Shown: one piece after another, positions 27,179 through 38,337 of the stretch
Position numbering within the stretch: position 1 is the first letter of the stretch
How the letters are laid out: each line of letters begins with the position of its first letter
NCBI RefSeq assembly: GCF_025215095.1
Contig: NZ_JALHAP010000071.1
Location: forward strand, 1-64,000
Direction of reading: 5' to 3'
Length of the DNA: 64,000 nt
DNA from: Dryocola boscaweniae
GTDB taxonomy: Bacteria; Pseudomonadota; Gammaproteobacteria; Enterobacterales; Enterobacteriaceae
The notes under the pieces: generated by a model
What the model saw: the letters and a program-made list of their open reading frames with translations, nothing else
Databases searched by the model: none
Told to the model about the DNA's origin: nothing
Position numbers and translations under genes: made by a program

Positions 27179-27946
27179 ATGTGCGAATTGCTCGGGATGA
27201 GCGCCAACGTACCAACGGATATCTGCTTTAGTTTTACCGGTCTGGTGCAGCGTGGCGGTGGAACAGGACCCCATAAAGATGGCTGGGGCATCACCTTCTA
27301 TGAAGGTAAAGGCTGTCGCACGTTCAAAGACCCCCAGCCAAGCTTCAACTCTCCGATTGCCCGACTGGTGCAGGATTATCCCATAAAATCCTGCTCCGTC
27401 GTTGCGCACATTCGTCAGGCTAACCGCGGCAAAGTCGCGCTGGAAAATACCCACCCCTTTACCCGCGAGCTATGGGGCCGTAACTGGACCTATGCCCACA
27501 ACGGCCAGCTAAAAGGCCATCGCCAGCTTGATACCGGGCCGTTTCGTTCGATTGGCGAAACCGACAGCGAACAGGCGTTTTGCTGGTTGCTGCATAAGCT
27601 GACGCAGCGCTATCCGCGTACGCCCGGCAATATGCAGGCGGTTTTCCGCTACATCACCGAGCTTGCGGCCCAACTGCGCGAAAAAGGCGTCTTTAATATG
27701 CTGCTGTCGGATGGGCGCTACGTAATGGCGTTTTGCTCCACCAATCTTTACTGGATAACCCGTCGGGCTCCGTTTGGCGTGGCAAAACTGTTGGATCAAG
27801 ATGTGGAAATCGACTTTCAGGAAGAGACCACACCGAACGATGTGGTGTCCGTTATTGCGACGCAGCCGCTGACCGGCAACGAAACCTGGCACAAAATTGC
27901 GCCAGGCGAGTCGGTACTATTTTGCCTCGGTGAGCGTATAGTTTGA
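27179..27946 (+). CDS. yafJ: Class II glutamine amidotransferase-like protein YafJ
   Basis: 255 residues, the E. coli length. It begins [14 protein letters not shown], so the nucleophile Cys becomes N-terminal after Met removal. Gln-binding words include [29 protein letters not shown] and GETDSEQAF. The acceptor substrate is unknown; there is no synthase domain. GGGGGAG lies eight bases upstream of the ATG. The last 30 bases overlap the end of convergent yafK. Confidence 0.92.
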   Translation: MCELLGMSANVPTDICFSFTGLVQRGGGTGPHKDGWGITFYEGKGCRTFKDPQPSFNSPIARLVQDYPIKSCSVVAHIRQANRGKVALENTHPFTRELWGRNWTYAHNGQLKGHRQLDTGPFRSIGETDSEQAFCWLLHKLTQRYPRTPGNMQAVFRYITELAAQLREKGVFNMLLSDGRYVMAFCSTNLYWITRRAPFGVAKLLDQDVEIDFQEETTPNDVVSVIATQPLTGNETWHKIAPGESVLFCLGERIV

Positions 27947-28654
27947 GGCTAGCTGCGGTTGCGCCGTTGGCGTGACCGGCTTGCTAATCACGTAATTACC
28001 GCTGATAACAGACACGCCCGGCGGCTGATGATTCGCCATAAAATAGTCATAGCCGGGTTTAAGCTGTTTCCAGAAATTGATGTAGTAAGAGTATTTGTGG
28101 CGCTGCATATTCGCATCCGTCATGCGGAACGGATAAATGCTCACCTGAACCTTTGGCTGTCCAAACACCAGCGCGCCGGTCACAAACTGGAAAATCTCAT
28201 CAATGCCGCTGTCGGTCATGGCGTAACAGCCAACGGACACGCAGGCCCCGTGAATCATCAAATACTGACCCTGATAGCCATGAGAACGATCGAATTCGTT
28301 CGGGAAGCCGATATTAATCGCTTTATAGAAGCGGCTGTCAGGCTTTAGCTGGCTACGTTCCACGCTGTAAAACCCTTCAGGACTTTTAAAGTCGCCCTGA
28401 CGCTGTTTCGGGCCCAGACCGCCGGAATAATTACAGATACGGTAACTGTCGAGCAGTTGATATTGTTCGCCCAGTTTGACGTACAGCTCAAGGGTACGCT
28501 CTTCTTTAAATATCTGAATATAAACGGGGGAACCCATCAACTGCTGCTTGAATTCTTTGCTGACTGGCGCGGGCGTTGCGTTGCCATTAAGTAAGCTGGC
28601 AAACGACATGAACGGCATCGAGAGCATCGCAATAATGAGTGCGATCTTAGACAT
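27917..28654 (-). CDS. yafK: L,D-transpeptidase-fold murein enzyme YafK (LdtF/DpaA)
   Basis: 245 residues with a signal peptide ([20 protein letters not shown]). The YkuD catalytic motif is visible as [14 protein letters not shown], with the catalytic Cys in SVGC. In E. coli this protein (LdtF/DpaA) detaches Braun lipoprotein from peptidoglycan rather than making cross-links. ATG 28654 is preceded by AAGGA. It converges on yafJ with a short overlap. Confidence 0.9.
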   Translation of the reverse strand: MSKIALIIAMLSMPFMSFASLLNGNATPAPVSKEFKQQLMGSPVYIQIFKEERTLELYVKLGEQYQLLDSYRICNYSGGLGPKQRQGDFKSPEGFYSVERSQLKPDSRFYKAINIGFPNEFDRSHGYQGQYLMIHGACVSVGCYAMTDSGIDEIFQFVTGALVFGQPKVQVSIYPFRMTDANMQRHKYSYYINFWKQLKPGYDYFMANHQPPGVSVISGNYVISKPVTPTAQPQLASNYTLTEAK

Positions 28655-29135
28655 ACTGCTTGATTCCTTGATAAACCTGTAACCAAATGCCAGGACGGCA
28701 AAAGAGACCCGCAATCAGACTAGTCTGTATTCGGTGCGCTCACATTATCACCATCAATAAATTTCGCAAGCGCAGACTGATGAGTTTCCAAAAAATGGAT
28801 ATTAACGAAATCATCAATAAAGCGAAAGAGTTGCTGTTTTTGCGTAATAGCTCGCATTGCCGAGGTTAACTTCGCGGATTTCTCCCCCTTCCGGCCGTCA
28901 ATAATGCTAAAATCCTGGCCGAATGATGACCCGCGGATAAGAAAGGACGCTTTCCCTAAGTCAGTTTACCTGGAACCATCAGGCGACTTAACCCACCAGG
29001 CGTGACGAACGGATGCACAACCTCTCTTTCTTACCTGCCAGGCGTGTCGTTGCGGTTGAACATTGGCTCAGCCCGTTCGTTGTCGGCTAGCGTTTTTGTC
29101 GGTTTTTATTAGCCTATTTTATGCGTGATAACCTT
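28655..29135 (+). other. Long intergenic region and nqr leader
   Basis: About 480 bases without a convincing gene. An extended -10 box TGCTAAAAT lies at 28905-28913 without a clear -35. The following 220 bases look structured: CCAGGCGTG occurs twice (28996-29004, 29038-29046), and CGAACGG (29006-29012) can pair with CCGTTCG (29073-29079) to enclose the second copy. A 60-codon frame at 28687-28869 has no ribosome site or recognisable motif. Confidence 0.45.
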
Positions 29136-30479
29136 ATGATAAAAATCAGAAAAGGTCTTGATTTGCCTATTGCCGGTTTGCCCGAGCAGCAAATTTATGA
29201 TGGCCCAGCACTACCTCAGGTGGCTTTGCTCGGAGAAGAGTACGTCGGCATGCGTCCTTCTATGTTGGTAAAAGAGGGCGATAGCGTACTAAAAGGGCAG
29301 CCCCTTTTTGAAGATAAGAGAAATCCGGGCGTGATGTTTACCGCTCCGGCCAGCGGGACCGTCATCGCCGTCAATCGCGGCGAACGTCGCGTGCTGCAGT
29401 CCGTCGTTATTGACGTACATGGTGACGAAGCGGTTGTTTTTGAACGCCACGCTCCTGAATCCTTAGCCTCGCTGCCGCGTGAGATTGTCCAGGCCCAACT
29501 GCTTTCATCCGGTCTCTGGACTGCGCTGCGTACGCGTCCCTTTAGCAAAACGCCGCAGCCGGGTACAGTGCCGGCCGCCATTTTCGTTACCGCTATGGAC
29601 ACCAATCCTCTGGCGGCGGACCCGCAGCCGATAATCCTCGCGCATCGCCAGATGTTCGATGCCGGTCTGACGTTATTATCGCGTCTGACAGAAGGCAGAA
29701 TTCATGTCTGCCAGGCAAGCGGCGGCAAGCTGGGCGGACACCCTGTCGGGCAAATTACCTTTAATGAATTCGCCGGGCCGCATCCAGCAGGGTTGGCGGG
29801 TACTCACATTCATTTCCTCGAACCGGTCAGCCTGCAAAAGCAGGTGTGGCATCTGAATTACCAGGATGTCATTGCCATCGGCAAATTATTTATTGAAGGA
29901 GAACTGTGGGCTGAGCGAGTGATCTCCCTGGCCGGCCCGCAGGTTAAAAACCCCCGTTTGATTCGCACACGCCTGGGCGCTTCTGTTGATGCGCTGACGC
30001 AGAATGAATTACTGGAAGGCGAAAATCGTATTATTTCCGGTTCTGTGCTCAGCGGCGTACAGGCTACCGGCACGCGTGCCTGGCTTGGGCGTTTTCATTT
30101 GCAGATAACGGCCCTAAAAGAAGGACGCGAGAAAGAGCTGTTTGGCTGGGTGATGCCAGGCGCTGATAAATTCTCAATTACGCGCACTACGCTCGGTCAC
30201 TTCCTGAAACGCAAACTGTTTAACTTCTCCACCGACACCAACGGCGGCGAGCGGGCTATGGTTCCAATCGGCAACTACGAACGCGTCATGCCGCTGGATA
30301 TCCTGCCAACCATGCTGTTGCGCGATTTGCTGGCGGGAGACACCGACAGCGCGCAGGCGCTGGGCTGTCTGGAACTGGATGAAGAAGATCTGGCGCTTTG
30401 TACCTATGTTTGCCCGGGGAAATACGAATACGGCCCGGTGCTACGCGAAGTGTTAACTCGCATTGAGCAGGAAGGATAA
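29136..30479 (+). CDS. nqrA: Na+-translocating NADH:quinone reductase subunit A
   Basis: 447 residues, matching the 446 of Vibrio cholerae NqrA, starting [14 protein letters not shown], with [22 protein letters not shown] in the Rnf/Nqr-type barrel domain. It is the cytoplasmic, quinone-associated subunit of the sodium-pumping NADH dehydrogenase. I chose ATG 29136 by homology; an ATG five codons earlier is possible and neither has a strong ribosome site, which is unusual for an operon's first gene. It is followed by nqrB after three bases. Confidence 0.95.
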   Translation: MIKIRKGLDLPIAGLPEQQIYDGPALPQVALLGEEYVGMRPSMLVKEGDSVLKGQPLFEDKRNPGVMFTAPASGTVIAVNRGERRVLQSVVIDVHGDEAVVFERHAPESLASLPREIVQAQLLSSGLWTALRTRPFSKTPQPGTVPAAIFVTAMDTNPLAADPQPIILAHRQMFDAGLTLLSRLTEGRIHVCQASGGKLGGHPVGQITFNEFAGPHPAGLAGTHIHFLEPVSLQKQVWHLNYQDVIAIGKLFIEGELWAERVISLAGPQVKNPRLIRTRLGASVDALTQNELLEGENRIISGSVLSGVQATGTRAWLGRFHLQITALKEGREKELFGWVMPGADKFSITRTTLGHFLKRKLFNFSTDTNGGERAMVPIGNYERVMPLDILPTMLLRDLLAGDTDSAQALGCLELDEEDLALCTYVCPGKYEYGPVLREVLTRIEQEG

Positions 30480-30482
30480 CTC

Positions 30483-31721
30483 ATGGGCCTGAAGCACTTA
30501 TTTGAAAAAATAGAGCCGCACTTTACTAAAGGCGGCAAATTAGAAAAGTACTATCCGCTGTATGAAGCCACGGTTACGGTGTTCTATACGCCAGGCTTGG
30601 TTACGCCCGGCGCGTCTCACGTGCGTGACGCCATCGATCTGAAACGCATGATGATCCTGGTGTGGTTCGCCGTCTTCCCGGCAATGTTCTGGGGCATGTA
30701 TAACGTCGGGCTGCAAACCATTCCTGCATTGCACAAGCTCTACGGGCCTGAACAGTTGCAGCAGGTTATTGCGGCTGACTGGCATTATGCCGTTGCGCAA
30801 TGGCTGGGCGTCAGCTTCACACCGGACGCGGGCTGGCTAAGCATGATGACGCTGGGCGCGGTTTTCTTCCTGCCAATTTATATCACCGTCTTTCTGGTGG
30901 GCGGATTCTGGGAAGTGCTGTTTTCCATCATTCGCAAACATGAAATCAACGAAGGCTTCTTTGTTACCTCTATCCTGTTTGCGCTGGTAGTGCCGCCAAC
31001 CTTGCCGCTCTGGCAGGCTGCGCTGGGGATTAGCTTTGGCGTTGTTATCGCTAAAGAGATCTTCGGCGGAACAGGACGCAACTTCCTTAATCCAGCGCTT
31101 GCCGGGCGTGCGTTTCTCTTCTTTGCTTATCCTGCACAAATCTCGGGCGACCTGGTGTGGACTGCGGCAGACGGCTTTTCCGGCGCAACGCCGCTTTCAC
31201 AGTGGTCGCATGGCGGCGGTGAGGCTGTCGTTAATGTGGTAACCGGCCAGCCGGTCACCTGGATGGACGCGTTCCTCGGCAACATTCCTGGCTCAATCGG
31301 CGAAGTTTCTACGCTGATGATCCTGATTGGCGGCGCTATTATTCTGTTTGGCCGTGTCGCCTCCTGGCGAATTGTCGCAGGGGTCATGATCGGCATGATT
31401 GCCACCGCCACCTTGTTTAACTTTATCGGCTCAGAGACCAACCCGCTATTCGCCATGCCGTGGTACTGGCATCTGGTGCTGGGCGGATTTGCGTTCGGCA
31501 TGATGTTTATGGCTACCGACCCGGTTTCCGCTTCCTTTACCAATAAAGGCAAGTTGTGGTACGGCGTGCTTATCGGCGTGATGTGCGTGCTGATTCGGGT
31601 GGCTAACCCGGCCTATCCAGAAGGGATGATGCTGGCGATCCTGTTCGCCAACCTCTTTGCGCCGCTGTTCGATTACGTGGTGGTGCAGGCCAATATCAAG
31701 CGGAGGAAATCGCGTGGCTGA
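30483..31721 (+). CDS. nqrB: Na+-NQR subunit B
   Basis: A 412-residue multi-spanning membrane subunit. The covalent FMN site reads [10 protein letters not shown] with Thr236, the same number as in Vibrio. It holds FMN and riboflavin and forms part of the sodium channel and the quinone site. ATG follows GAAGGA. Its last eight bases overlap the start of nqrC. Confidence 0.96.
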   Translation: MGLKHLFEKIEPHFTKGGKLEKYYPLYEATVTVFYTPGLVTPGASHVRDAIDLKRMMILVWFAVFPAMFWGMYNVGLQTIPALHKLYGPEQLQQVIAADWHYAVAQWLGVSFTPDAGWLSMMTLGAVFFLPIYITVFLVGGFWEVLFSIIRKHEINEGFFVTSILFALVVPPTLPLWQAALGISFGVVIAKEIFGGTGRNFLNPALAGRAFLFFAYPAQISGDLVWTAADGFSGATPLSQWSHGGGEAVVNVVTGQPVTWMDAFLGNIPGSIGEVSTLMILIGGAIILFGRVASWRIVAGVMIGMIATATLFNFIGSETNPLFAMPWYWHLVLGGFAFGMMFMATDPVSASFTNKGKLWYGVLIGVMCVLIRVANPAYPEGMMLAILFANLFAPLFDYVVVQANIKRRKSRG

Positions 31722-32508
31722 CGTAAAAAGTAACGATAGCATCGGCAGAACGCTGTTGGTGGTGCTGGTGCTTTGCCTGGTGTGTTCCATCGTTGTGGCA
31801 GGTTCCGCCGTAGGCCTGAAGTCGCGCCAGCAGGAGCAAAAGGCGCTCGATAAGCAGCGCAATATTCTGGACGTTGCCGGTCTGGCAACGCCGAAGATGA
31901 GCGGTGAAGAGGTAAAATCAATCTTTGAATCGCGCATCACCCCGCGCCTGCTGAATTTAAAAACGGGCGAAATGCTCGATAAAGATCCGGCCAAATTTGA
32001 TCATGCCGCCGCGCTGCGCGACCCGGAGCAAAGCGTCGCTCTGTCGCCTGGCGAAGACCGCGCCGGCATTAAACGCCGCACCAATATCGTAGAAATCTAT
32101 CTGGTGCGCGATGAGCAAAATAAAGTGCAGGAAATCGTGTTGCCGGTTTATGGCAACGGCCTGTGGTCGATGATGTACGCCTTTGTTGCGCTGCAAACCG
32201 ATGGGCGCACCGTAAAGGGCATCACTTATTACGACCAGGGCGAGACCCCGGGGCTGGGCGGAGAAATTGAAAATCCGAACTGGCGTGCAAAGTGGATCGG
32301 CAAGAAATTGCTTGATGACAACGGCCAGCCGGCGCTGCGAGTGGTAAAAGGCGGCGCGCGTCAGGACGATCAATATGGCGTAGATGGTTTGTCGGGCGCG
32401 ACGCTTACGGCAACCGGAGTACAACACACTTTCGATTTCTGGATGGGCGAGCTGGGTTTTGGCCCATTCCTGAAACAGGTTCGTGAAGGAGCGCTTAGCA
32501 ATGGCTGA
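31714..32508 (+). CDS. nqrC: Na+-NQR subunit C
   Basis: 264 residues with one N-terminal membrane segment ([20 protein letters not shown]) and a periplasmic FMN domain. The covalent FMN Thr230 is in [12 protein letters not shown]. The start is a GTG at 31714, supported by GGAGG seven bases upstream and by homology ([14 protein letters not shown]). It overlaps the nqrB stop by eight bases. Confidence 0.95.
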   Translation: MADVKSNDSIGRTLLVVLVLCLVCSIVVAGSAVGLKSRQQEQKALDKQRNILDVAGLATPKMSGEEVKSIFESRITPRLLNLKTGEMLDKDPAKFDHAAALRDPEQSVALSPGEDRAGIKRRTNIVEIYLVRDEQNKVQEIVLPVYGNGLWSMMYAFVALQTDGRTVKGITYYDQGETPGLGGEIENPNWRAKWIGKKLLDDNGQPALRVVKGGARQDDQYGVDGLSGATLTATGVQHTFDFWMGELGFGPFLKQVREGALSNG

Positions 32509-33139
32509 TATGTCAGGCATGAAAGAAGTTAAGCGGGTACTGGTTAGCCCGCTGGTGGATAACAACCCCATCGCCCTGCAAATTCTCGGAGTTTGCTCGG
32601 CGCTGGCGGTCACCACCAAACTGGAAACGGCATTCGTGATGACGATAGCCGTGACGGTAGTCACCGCGTTCTCCAGCATGTTTATCTCAATGATCCGCAA
32701 CTACATACCAAACAGCGTGCGTATCATCGTGCAGATGGCGATCATCGCGTCTCTGGTTATCGTGGTCGATCAGATCCTGCGTGCTTATGCGTATGAGATC
32801 TCAAAGCAGCTTTCCGTATTTGTCGGGTTGATCATTACCAACTGCATCGTCATGGGGCGCGCTGAAGCCTACGCCATGAAAGCGCCGCCGCTGGCGAGCT
32901 TTATGGACGGCATCGGCAACGGCCTGGGCTATGGCGTGATCCTGCTGCTGGTTGGTTTTATCCGCGAGCTTATCGGCAGCGGCAAACTGTTTGGCGTCAC
33001 CGTTCTGGAAACCGTGCAAAACGGCGGTTGGTATCAGCCAAATGGCTTGTTCCTGCTGGCCCCAAGCGCGTTCTTTATTATCGGATTGTTGATTTGGGCG
33101 CTGCGTACGTGGAAGCCGGCTCAACAGGAAAAGGATTAA
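32501..33139 (+). CDS. nqrD: Na+-NQR subunit D
   Basis: A 212-residue hydrophobic protein with six membrane segments, of the NqrDE/RnfAE family. It contains [20 protein letters not shown], whose Cys contributes to the intramembrane Fe site shared with NqrE. ATG 32501 overlaps the nqrC stop by eight bases, in the same ATGGCTGA pattern as nqrB/nqrC. Confidence 0.95.
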   Translation: MADMSGMKEVKRVLVSPLVDNNPIALQILGVCSALAVTTKLETAFVMTIAVTVVTAFSSMFISMIRNYIPNSVRIIVQMAIIASLVIVVDQILRAYAYEISKQLSVFVGLIITNCIVMGRAEAYAMKAPPLASFMDGIGNGLGYGVILLLVGFIRELIGSGKLFGVTVLETVQNGGWYQPNGLFLLAPSAFFIIGLLIWALRTWKPAQQEKD

Positions 33140-33145
33140 CAGACG

Positions 33146-33742
33146 ATGGAACATATGATTAGTCTGTTTGTGCGAGCGGTGTTTGTTGAAAACATGGCGC
33201 TCGCCTTCTTCCTCGGCATGTGTACTTTCCTTGCCGTGTCGAAGAAAGTCTCCACGGCATTTGGTCTGGGCGTGGCCGTTACGGTCGTCCTCGGGATTTC
33301 AGTTCCGGCCAACAACCTGGTTTATAACCTGGTATTGCGCGACGGCGCGCTGGTGGAAGGGGTGGATCTTAGCTTCCTGAACTTCATCACCTTCATTGGC
33401 GTAATCGCCGCCCTGGTGCAAATCCTGGAAATGATCCTCGATCGTTTCTTCCCGGCGCTCTACAACGCGCTGGGCATCTTCCTGCCCTTGATTACCGTTA
33501 ACTGCGCCATTTTTGGCGGCGTGTCGTTTATGGTGCAGCGCGACTACGGCTTTGGTGAATCCATCGTCTATGGTTTCGGCTCCGGCATGGGCTGGATGCT
33601 GGCGATTGTCGCTATGGCCGGTATTCGCGAGAAGATGAAATACGCCAACGTGCCCGCAGGACTGCGCGGCTTAGGGATTACCTTTATCACCACCGGTTTG
33701 ATGGCGCTGGGCTTCATGTCCTTCTCCGGTGTGCAGCTATAA
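33146..33742 (+). CDS. nqrE: Na+-NQR subunit E
   Basis: 198 residues, exactly the Vibrio length; six membrane segments in inverted topology to NqrD. The Cys of [15 protein letters not shown] pairs with the equivalent Cys of NqrD at the Fe/2Fe-2S centre. Start [19 protein letters not shown] is typical of the subunit. Confidence 0.96.
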   Translation: MEHMISLFVRAVFVENMALAFFLGMCTFLAVSKKVSTAFGLGVAVTVVLGISVPANNLVYNLVLRDGALVEGVDLSFLNFITFIGVIAALVQILEMILDRFFPALYNALGIFLPLITVNCAIFGGVSFMVQRDYGFGESIVYGFGSGMGWMLAIVAMAGIREKMKYANVPAGLRGLGITFITTGLMALGFMSFSGVQL

Positions 33743-33754
33743 GGGCGGAAAGTT

Positions 33755-34978
33755 ATGGAAATTATTCTTGGCGTGGTGATGTTCACGCTGATCGTTCTGG
33801 CGCTGGCGCTGTTGATTTTGTTTGCTAAATCAAAACTGGTGAACTCCGGTGACGTGCTGATTGAAGTCAACAACGACGCGGACAAACGGTTCCACGCGCC
33901 AGCCGGCGATAAGCTGCTTAACACGCTCTCAAGCCAGGGGATCTTTATCTCCTCGGCCTGTGGCGGCGGTGGTTCATGCGGACAATGTCGCGTAAAAATT
34001 AAAGAGGGCGGCGGAGATATTCTGCCTACCGAGCTTTCGCACATAACCAAACGCGAAGCCAAAGAAGGCTGTCGTCTTGCCTGCCAGGTGGCGGTTAAGC
34101 AGGACATGAAAATTGAGTTGCCCGAAGAAATCTTCGGCGTCAAAAAATGGGAATGCGAAGTTATTTCTAACGATAACAAAGCGACGTTCATCAAAGAGCT
34201 GAAGCTGCGTATTCCGGACGGCGACGTGGTGCCGTTCCGCGCGGGCGGCTACATTCAAATCGAATCGCCGCCGCATCAGATCAACTATGCAGATTTTGAC
34301 GTGCCGGAGGAGTATCGCGGCGACTGGAATAAATTCAACCTGTTCCGTTTCCAGTCCGTGGTGAAAGAGCCATGCGTGCGCGCTTATTCGATGGCGAACT
34401 ACCCGGAAGAAGAGGGCATTATCATGCTCAACGTCCGTATCGCCACGCCGCCGCCGAACGTGCCGGATGCGCCGCCGGGCATCATGTCCTCTTATATCTG
34501 GTCGCTGAAAGCGGGTGATAAGGTGACGATTTCCGGGCCGTTTGGCGAGTTCTTTGCCAAAGATACCGATGCTGAAATGGTATTTATCGGCGGCGGCGCG
34601 GGCATGGCGCCGATGCGCTCACATATTTTCGACCAGCTCAAACGCCTGCAAAGCAAACGCAAAATCAGCTTCTGGTACGGCGCGCGCTCGTTGCGTGAAA
34701 TGTTCTATGAAGATGAATTTGAGCAACTGGCGCGTGAAAACCCTAACTTTACCTTCAACGTGGCGCTTTCCGATCCGCAGCCGGAAGATAACTGGACAGG
34801 CTATACGGGCTTTATCCATAACGTGTTGCTGGAAAACTACCTGCGCAACCACCCGGCGCCGGAAGATTGCGAGTTCTATATGTGTGGGCCGCCAATGATG
34901 AACGCGGCGGTGATTAAAATGCTCAAAGACCTGGGCGTGGAGGATGAAAACATCATGCTCGATGACTTCGGCGGCTGA
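33755..34978 (+). CDS. nqrF: Na+-NQR subunit F (NADH-oxidising, 2Fe-2S and FAD)
   Basis: 407 residues: one N-terminal membrane helix, then a ferredoxin domain with Cys69, Cys75, Cys78 ([13 protein letters not shown]) and Cys110 (CRLAC), then a ferredoxin-reductase module with the FAD motif RAYSMANYP and NADH motif [12 protein letters not shown]. It is the electron entry point of the pump. The ferredoxin cysteines are one position earlier than in Vibrio. Confidence 0.96.
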   Translation: MEIILGVVMFTLIVLALALLILFAKSKLVNSGDVLIEVNNDADKRFHAPAGDKLLNTLSSQGIFISSACGGGGSCGQCRVKIKEGGGDILPTELSHITKREAKEGCRLACQVAVKQDMKIELPEEIFGVKKWECEVISNDNKATFIKELKLRIPDGDVVPFRAGGYIQIESPPHQINYADFDVPEEYRGDWNKFNLFRFQSVVKEPCVRAYSMANYPEEEGIIMLNVRIATPPPNVPDAPPGIMSSYIWSLKAGDKVTISGPFGEFFAKDTDAEMVFIGGGAGMAPMRSHIFDQLKRLQSKRKISFWYGARSLREMFYEDEFEQLARENPNFTFNVALSDPQPEDNWTGYTGFIHNVLLENYLRNHPAPEDCEFYMCGPPMMNAAVIKMLKDLGVEDENIMLDDFGG

Positions 34979-34989
34979 CGGGAGCGCTT

Positions 34990-35205
34990 ATGTTGACCAT
35001 GTTTATCGCCACCTTTGCCATTTTTTTGCTGGTTATTTTTGGCATGTCGCTGGGTTTTATCGTGAAGCGCAAATCTATTCAGGGTAGCTGCGGTGGAATA
35101 GCGGCACTGGGAATGGAAAAGGTGTGTAATTGTCCGGAACCCTGCGATGAGCGTAAAAAGCGTATGGCGAGGGAAGAGAAAATGCAGAAGTCACGCATTC
35201 TATGA
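34990..35205 (+). CDS. nqrM: Na+-NQR maturation protein NqrM
   Basis: A 71-residue protein with an N-terminal membrane helix (MFIATFAIFLLVIFGMSLGFIV) and four Cys in GSCGGIAALGMEKVCNCPEPCDE, the NqrM (DUF539) pattern. NqrM is needed to deliver or insert Fe at the NqrD/NqrE site. It lies 11 bases behind nqrF with a GGGAG ribosome site, as the last gene of the operon. Confidence 0.93.
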   Translation: MLTMFIATFAIFLLVIFGMSLGFIVKRKSIQGSCGGIAALGMEKVCNCPEPCDERKKRMAREEKMQKSRIL

Positions 35206-35206
35206 C

Positions 35207-35300
35207 GGGTAGCGGTGGATGGCGCTGGCGCTTATCCACCCTACAAAACGCTCATCCCATCATGATCGTGTAGGCCGGGTAAGCAAAGCGCCGCCCGACG
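35207..35300. repeat. Pair of REP elements
   Basis: Two REP hairpins in a row: 35207-35244 (GGTGGATGGCG...GCTTATCCACC) and 35269-35300 (TAGGCCGGGTAAGCAAAGCG). They lie between nqrM and dinB and are related to the larger cluster after dinB. Confidence 0.75.
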
Positions 35301-35321
35301 AATTGCCACAACCTGACTTTC

Positions 35322-35341
35322 AACTGTATACTTATCCAGTT
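35322..35341. promoter_or_regulatory. LexA (SOS) box of dinB
   Basis: AACTGTATACTTATCCAGTT contains CTG-N10-CAG with an AT-rich centre, the LexA consensus, 16 bases before the dinB start. It closely resembles the E. coli dinB box. Confidence 0.88.
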
Positions 35342-35356
35342 AAATAACTGAGCCAG

Positions 35357-36418
35357 ATGAGTATGCGTAAAATCATTCATGTCGATATGGACTGCTTCTT
35401 TGCCGCCGTTGAGATGCGTGATAATCCAGCCCTGCGCGATATTCCGCTGGCGATTGGCGGCAGCGCGCAACGGCGCGGCGTGATCAGCACCGCGAATTAC
35501 CCGGCGCGTAAATATGGCGTACACAGCGCTATGTCCACGGCGATGGCGCTGAAGCTTTGTCCGCATCTCACGTTATTGCCCGGTCGTTTCGACGCTTATA
35601 AAGAAGCCTCTAACCATATCCGGGAAATTTTCTCGCGCTACACCTCTTTAATTGAACCGCTTTCTCTGGATGAAGCCTATCTGGATGTCTCCGACAGCCC
35701 GCACTGCCACGGCTCCGCTACGCTTATGGCGCGTGAAATTCGCCAGGCGATTTCCGATGAGCTAAATCTCACGGCCTCGGCAGGGATTGCTCCGGTTAAG
35801 TTTCTCGCCAAAATCGCCTCCGATCTCAACAAGCCAAACGGGCAGTACGTGATCACGCCAGATACCGTGCCAGCCTTTCTGGAAACCCTGCCGCTGAGCA
35901 AAATCCCCGGCGTTGGCAAAGTGACCGCAGGGAAGTTAGAAAGCCTTGGCTTACACACCTGCGCTGACGTGCAGAAAACCGATTTGGCCTCTCTATTAAA
36001 ACGTTTTGGAAAGTTTGGTCGCGTGATCTGGGAGCGCAGCCAGGGCATAGACGAACGCCGGATCAGCAACGATCGGCAGCGGAAATCCGTCGGCGTTGAA
36101 AAAACGCTGGCGGAAGATATTCACGAATGGGAAGCGTGCGAGGCCATCATTGATCAGTTGTATGAAGAGCTGGAACGCCGGTTAAAAAAGGTGAAGCCCG
36201 ATTTATTGATAGCTCGTCAGGGCGTCAAACTTAAGTTCAGCGACTTCCAGCAAACGACTCAGGAGCACGTCTGGCCTCAGCTAAATAAAGCTGATTTGAT
36301 AGCCACAGCCCATAAAACGTGGAATGAAAGACGGGAAGGGCGAGGCGTACGGTTGGTGGGGTTACATGTAACGCTGCTGGACCCGCAGTTGGAGCGGCAG
36401 CTTTTGTTAGGTTTGTGA
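35357..36418 (+). CDS. dinB: DNA polymerase IV
   Basis: A 353-residue Y-family polymerase. Palm motifs are [26 protein letters not shown] (catalytic Asp-Glu) and [15 protein letters not shown]; the helix-hairpin-helix [14 protein letters not shown] follows. The C terminus ends RQLLLGL, the beta-clamp binding peptide. It does error-prone translesion synthesis under SOS control. ATG 35357 gives MSMRKIIHV; the second ATG (35363) gives the exact E. coli start and 351 residues. Confidence 0.96.
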   Translation: MSMRKIIHVDMDCFFAAVEMRDNPALRDIPLAIGGSAQRRGVISTANYPARKYGVHSAMSTAMALKLCPHLTLLPGRFDAYKEASNHIREIFSRYTSLIEPLSLDEAYLDVSDSPHCHGSATLMAREIRQAISDELNLTASAGIAPVKFLAKIASDLNKPNGQYVITPDTVPAFLETLPLSKIPGVGKVTAGKLESLGLHTCADVQKTDLASLLKRFGKFGRVIWERSQGIDERRISNDRQRKSVGVEKTLAEDIHEWEACEAIIDQLYEELERRLKKVKPDLLIARQGVKLKFSDFQQTTQEHVWPQLNKADLIATAHKTWNERREGRGVRLVGLHVTLLDPQLERQLLLGL

Positions 36419-36432
36419 AGGGAGGAGTTTTT

Positions 36433-36590
36433 GGTGGATAGCGCATTCGCTTATCCACCCTACAACACCGAACCCGTAGGTTGGGTAAGCGCAGCGCCAC
36501 CCGACAGTTTCGGTGGATAGCGCATTCACTTATCCACCCTACAACACCGAATCCGTAGGTCGGGTAAGCGCAGCGCCACCCGACAATTTC
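36433..36590. repeat. BIME: two tandem 79-bp units of paired REPs
   Basis: 36433-36511 and 36512-36590 are near-identical tandem units. Each holds GGTGGATAGCGCATTC.CTTATCCACC followed by CCGTAGGT.GGGTAAGCGCAGCGCCACCCGAC in inverted relation. A decayed third half-unit (36591-36612) runs up to the pepD stop codon. Confidence 0.88.
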
Positions 36591-36611
36591 AGCGGACGGC
36601 GCAAACGCTTA

Positions 36612-38072
36612 TTACTCCTTCGCAGGAATCGCTTTTAGCAGCTCGGTCAGCAGAGTCCAGTACTGGCCTACGCTTTCGATATGCACTTGCTCATCCGGGG
36701 AATGAGGACCGGTGATGGTTGGCCCGATAGAAACCATGTCCATATCCGGATATGGTTTTTTGAACAGACCACATTCCAGACCCGCGTGGATAACCATGAT
36801 GTTCGGCGTCTTGTTGAATAGCTTCTGGTAGGTTTCACGCACAAGGCCCATTACCGGAGAGTTGGCATCCGGCTGCCAGCCAGGATAGCTGCCTTTGGCA
36901 ACGGTTTGCGCGCCAGCAAGCTGGCCCAGCGCTTCCAGCATGCCGACCACGTAATCTTTACCGGTATCGATAAGAGAACGGATCAGGCAGATGATTTCAG
37001 CGCTGTCTTCGCTCAGGGTAACTACGCCCACGTTCAGCGAGGTTTCCACCACGCCTTTTACCGCGTCAGAATTACGGATTACGCCGTTTGGGGTGGCGTT
37101 CAGCAGCTTAATAAACGTATCGCGGCTGTTTGCGGTCAGCGCCGCCTGGCTTGTGCTGGCGGCTTCAACCAGTACGGTAGTGTTTTTCTCAACCGCGCCC
37201 AGTTCGTTTTTCAGGATTGCCAGGAATTTGTCCGCAAGCTCTTTTAGAAGCGCGGCTTTATCAGCGGGAACCGCCAGAATGGCCGAACCTTCACGTGGGA
37301 TAGCGTTGCGCAGCGTCCCGCCGTTAAGGTCGATAAGACGCGCGTCCAGCTCTGCCGCGTGGGCGAACAGGAAACGAGCCAGAAGTTTGTTGGCGTTACC
37401 TAAACCAAGGTGAATTTCGGCGCCGGAGTGGCCGCCTTTCAAGCCCTTGATGGTCAGCTTGTAGGTTTCGAAACCGGCCGGAACCGCTTCGCGTTGTACA
37501 GGCAGCGTGGTGATAAAATCAATCCCGCCCGCGCAGCCCATATAGATCTCGCCTTCTTCTTCGGAGTCGGTGTTGATCAGAATATCAGCCTGTAGCCAGC
37601 CTGCCTGCAGACCAAACGCGCCGTCCATTCCGGCTTCTTCGGTCATGGTCAGCAAGACTTCCAGCGGGCCGTGGGCCACGTTTTCGTCAGCCAGTACCGC
37701 CAGTGCAGAGGCCATACCGATGCCGTTATCCGCACCAAGCGTAGTGCCGCGAGCTTTTACCCACTCGCCGTCAATATAAGGCTGAATAGGATCTTTGGTG
37801 AAGTCATGCACGGTATCGTTGTTTTTCTGCGGCACCATATCAAGGTGCGCCTGCAGCACGACCGGTTTGCGGTTTTCCATGCCTGCGGTGGCAGGTTTGC
37901 GAATCAGGATATTACCGACCTGGTCGCGTTCTACATGTAGCCCTTTTTCTTTTGCCCAGGACAGGATGTGTTCCGCCAGTTGCTCTTCATGATAAGAAGG
38001 GTGCGGAATAGAACAGATTTTGGCAAAAATATCCCACAGCGGCTGCGGAGATAATTGAGACAATTCAGACAC
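36612..38072 (-). CDS. pepD: Cytosolic aminoacyl-histidine dipeptidase (peptidase D)
   Basis: A 486-residue M20-family zinc dipeptidase. Metal motifs are VLQAHLDMVPQ, GTTLGADNGIGMA, TMTEEAGMDGAFG and NTDSEEEGEI; the C-terminal HAGLECGLFKK is conserved. It cleaves Xaa-His and other dipeptides. The start is a GTG at 38072 (V/MSELSQLSPQPLWDIF), supported by GGAGA upstream and by E. coli homology (485 residues). It is divergent from gpt. Confidence 0.95.
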   Translation of the reverse strand: MSELSQLSPQPLWDIFAKICSIPHPSYHEEQLAEHILSWAKEKGLHVERDQVGNILIRKPATAGMENRKPVVLQAHLDMVPQKNNDTVHDFTKDPIQPYIDGEWVKARGTTLGADNGIGMASALAVLADENVAHGPLEVLLTMTEEAGMDGAFGLQAGWLQADILINTDSEEEGEIYMGCAGGIDFITTLPVQREAVPAGFETYKLTIKGLKGGHSGAEIHLGLGNANKLLARFLFAHAAELDARLIDLNGGTLRNAIPREGSAILAVPADKAALLKELADKFLAILKNELGAVEKNTTVLVEAASTSQAALTANSRDTFIKLLNATPNGVIRNSDAVKGVVETSLNVGVVTLSEDSAEIICLIRSLIDTGKDYVVGMLEALGQLAGAQTVAKGSYPGWQPDANSPVMGLVRETYQKLFNKTPNIMVIHAGLECGLFKKPYPDMDMVSIGPTITGPHSPDEQVHIESVGQYWTLLTELLKAIPAKE

Positions 38073-38337
38073 GTTAGGTCTCCTTGACATCGACTCGGCG
38101 AAGAATTTTTTGGCACACAGGCCGTTGATTGGCCTGTTTGATATACACCACAAGCGGGGCTTGCGCGATGGTCTGAGAATACCACTAACTCTCAAGGCAT
38201 GACGACCCAATCCACTTAAAAACCACCGGCGCGCACCCGCAGCACTGGTTTTTAGTGCGTCAGATCTCTATAATCTCGCGCAACCAAAACCCCTTTGAAT
38301 ATTTTTAAGCCGTTAATAATAGGCCGGGACACTTCAC

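Noticed and set aside
28687..28869. A 60-codon frame in the yafK-nqrA gap
   Set aside because: No ribosome site, no recognisable motif and AT-rich composition; more likely leader or promoter sequence than a gene.
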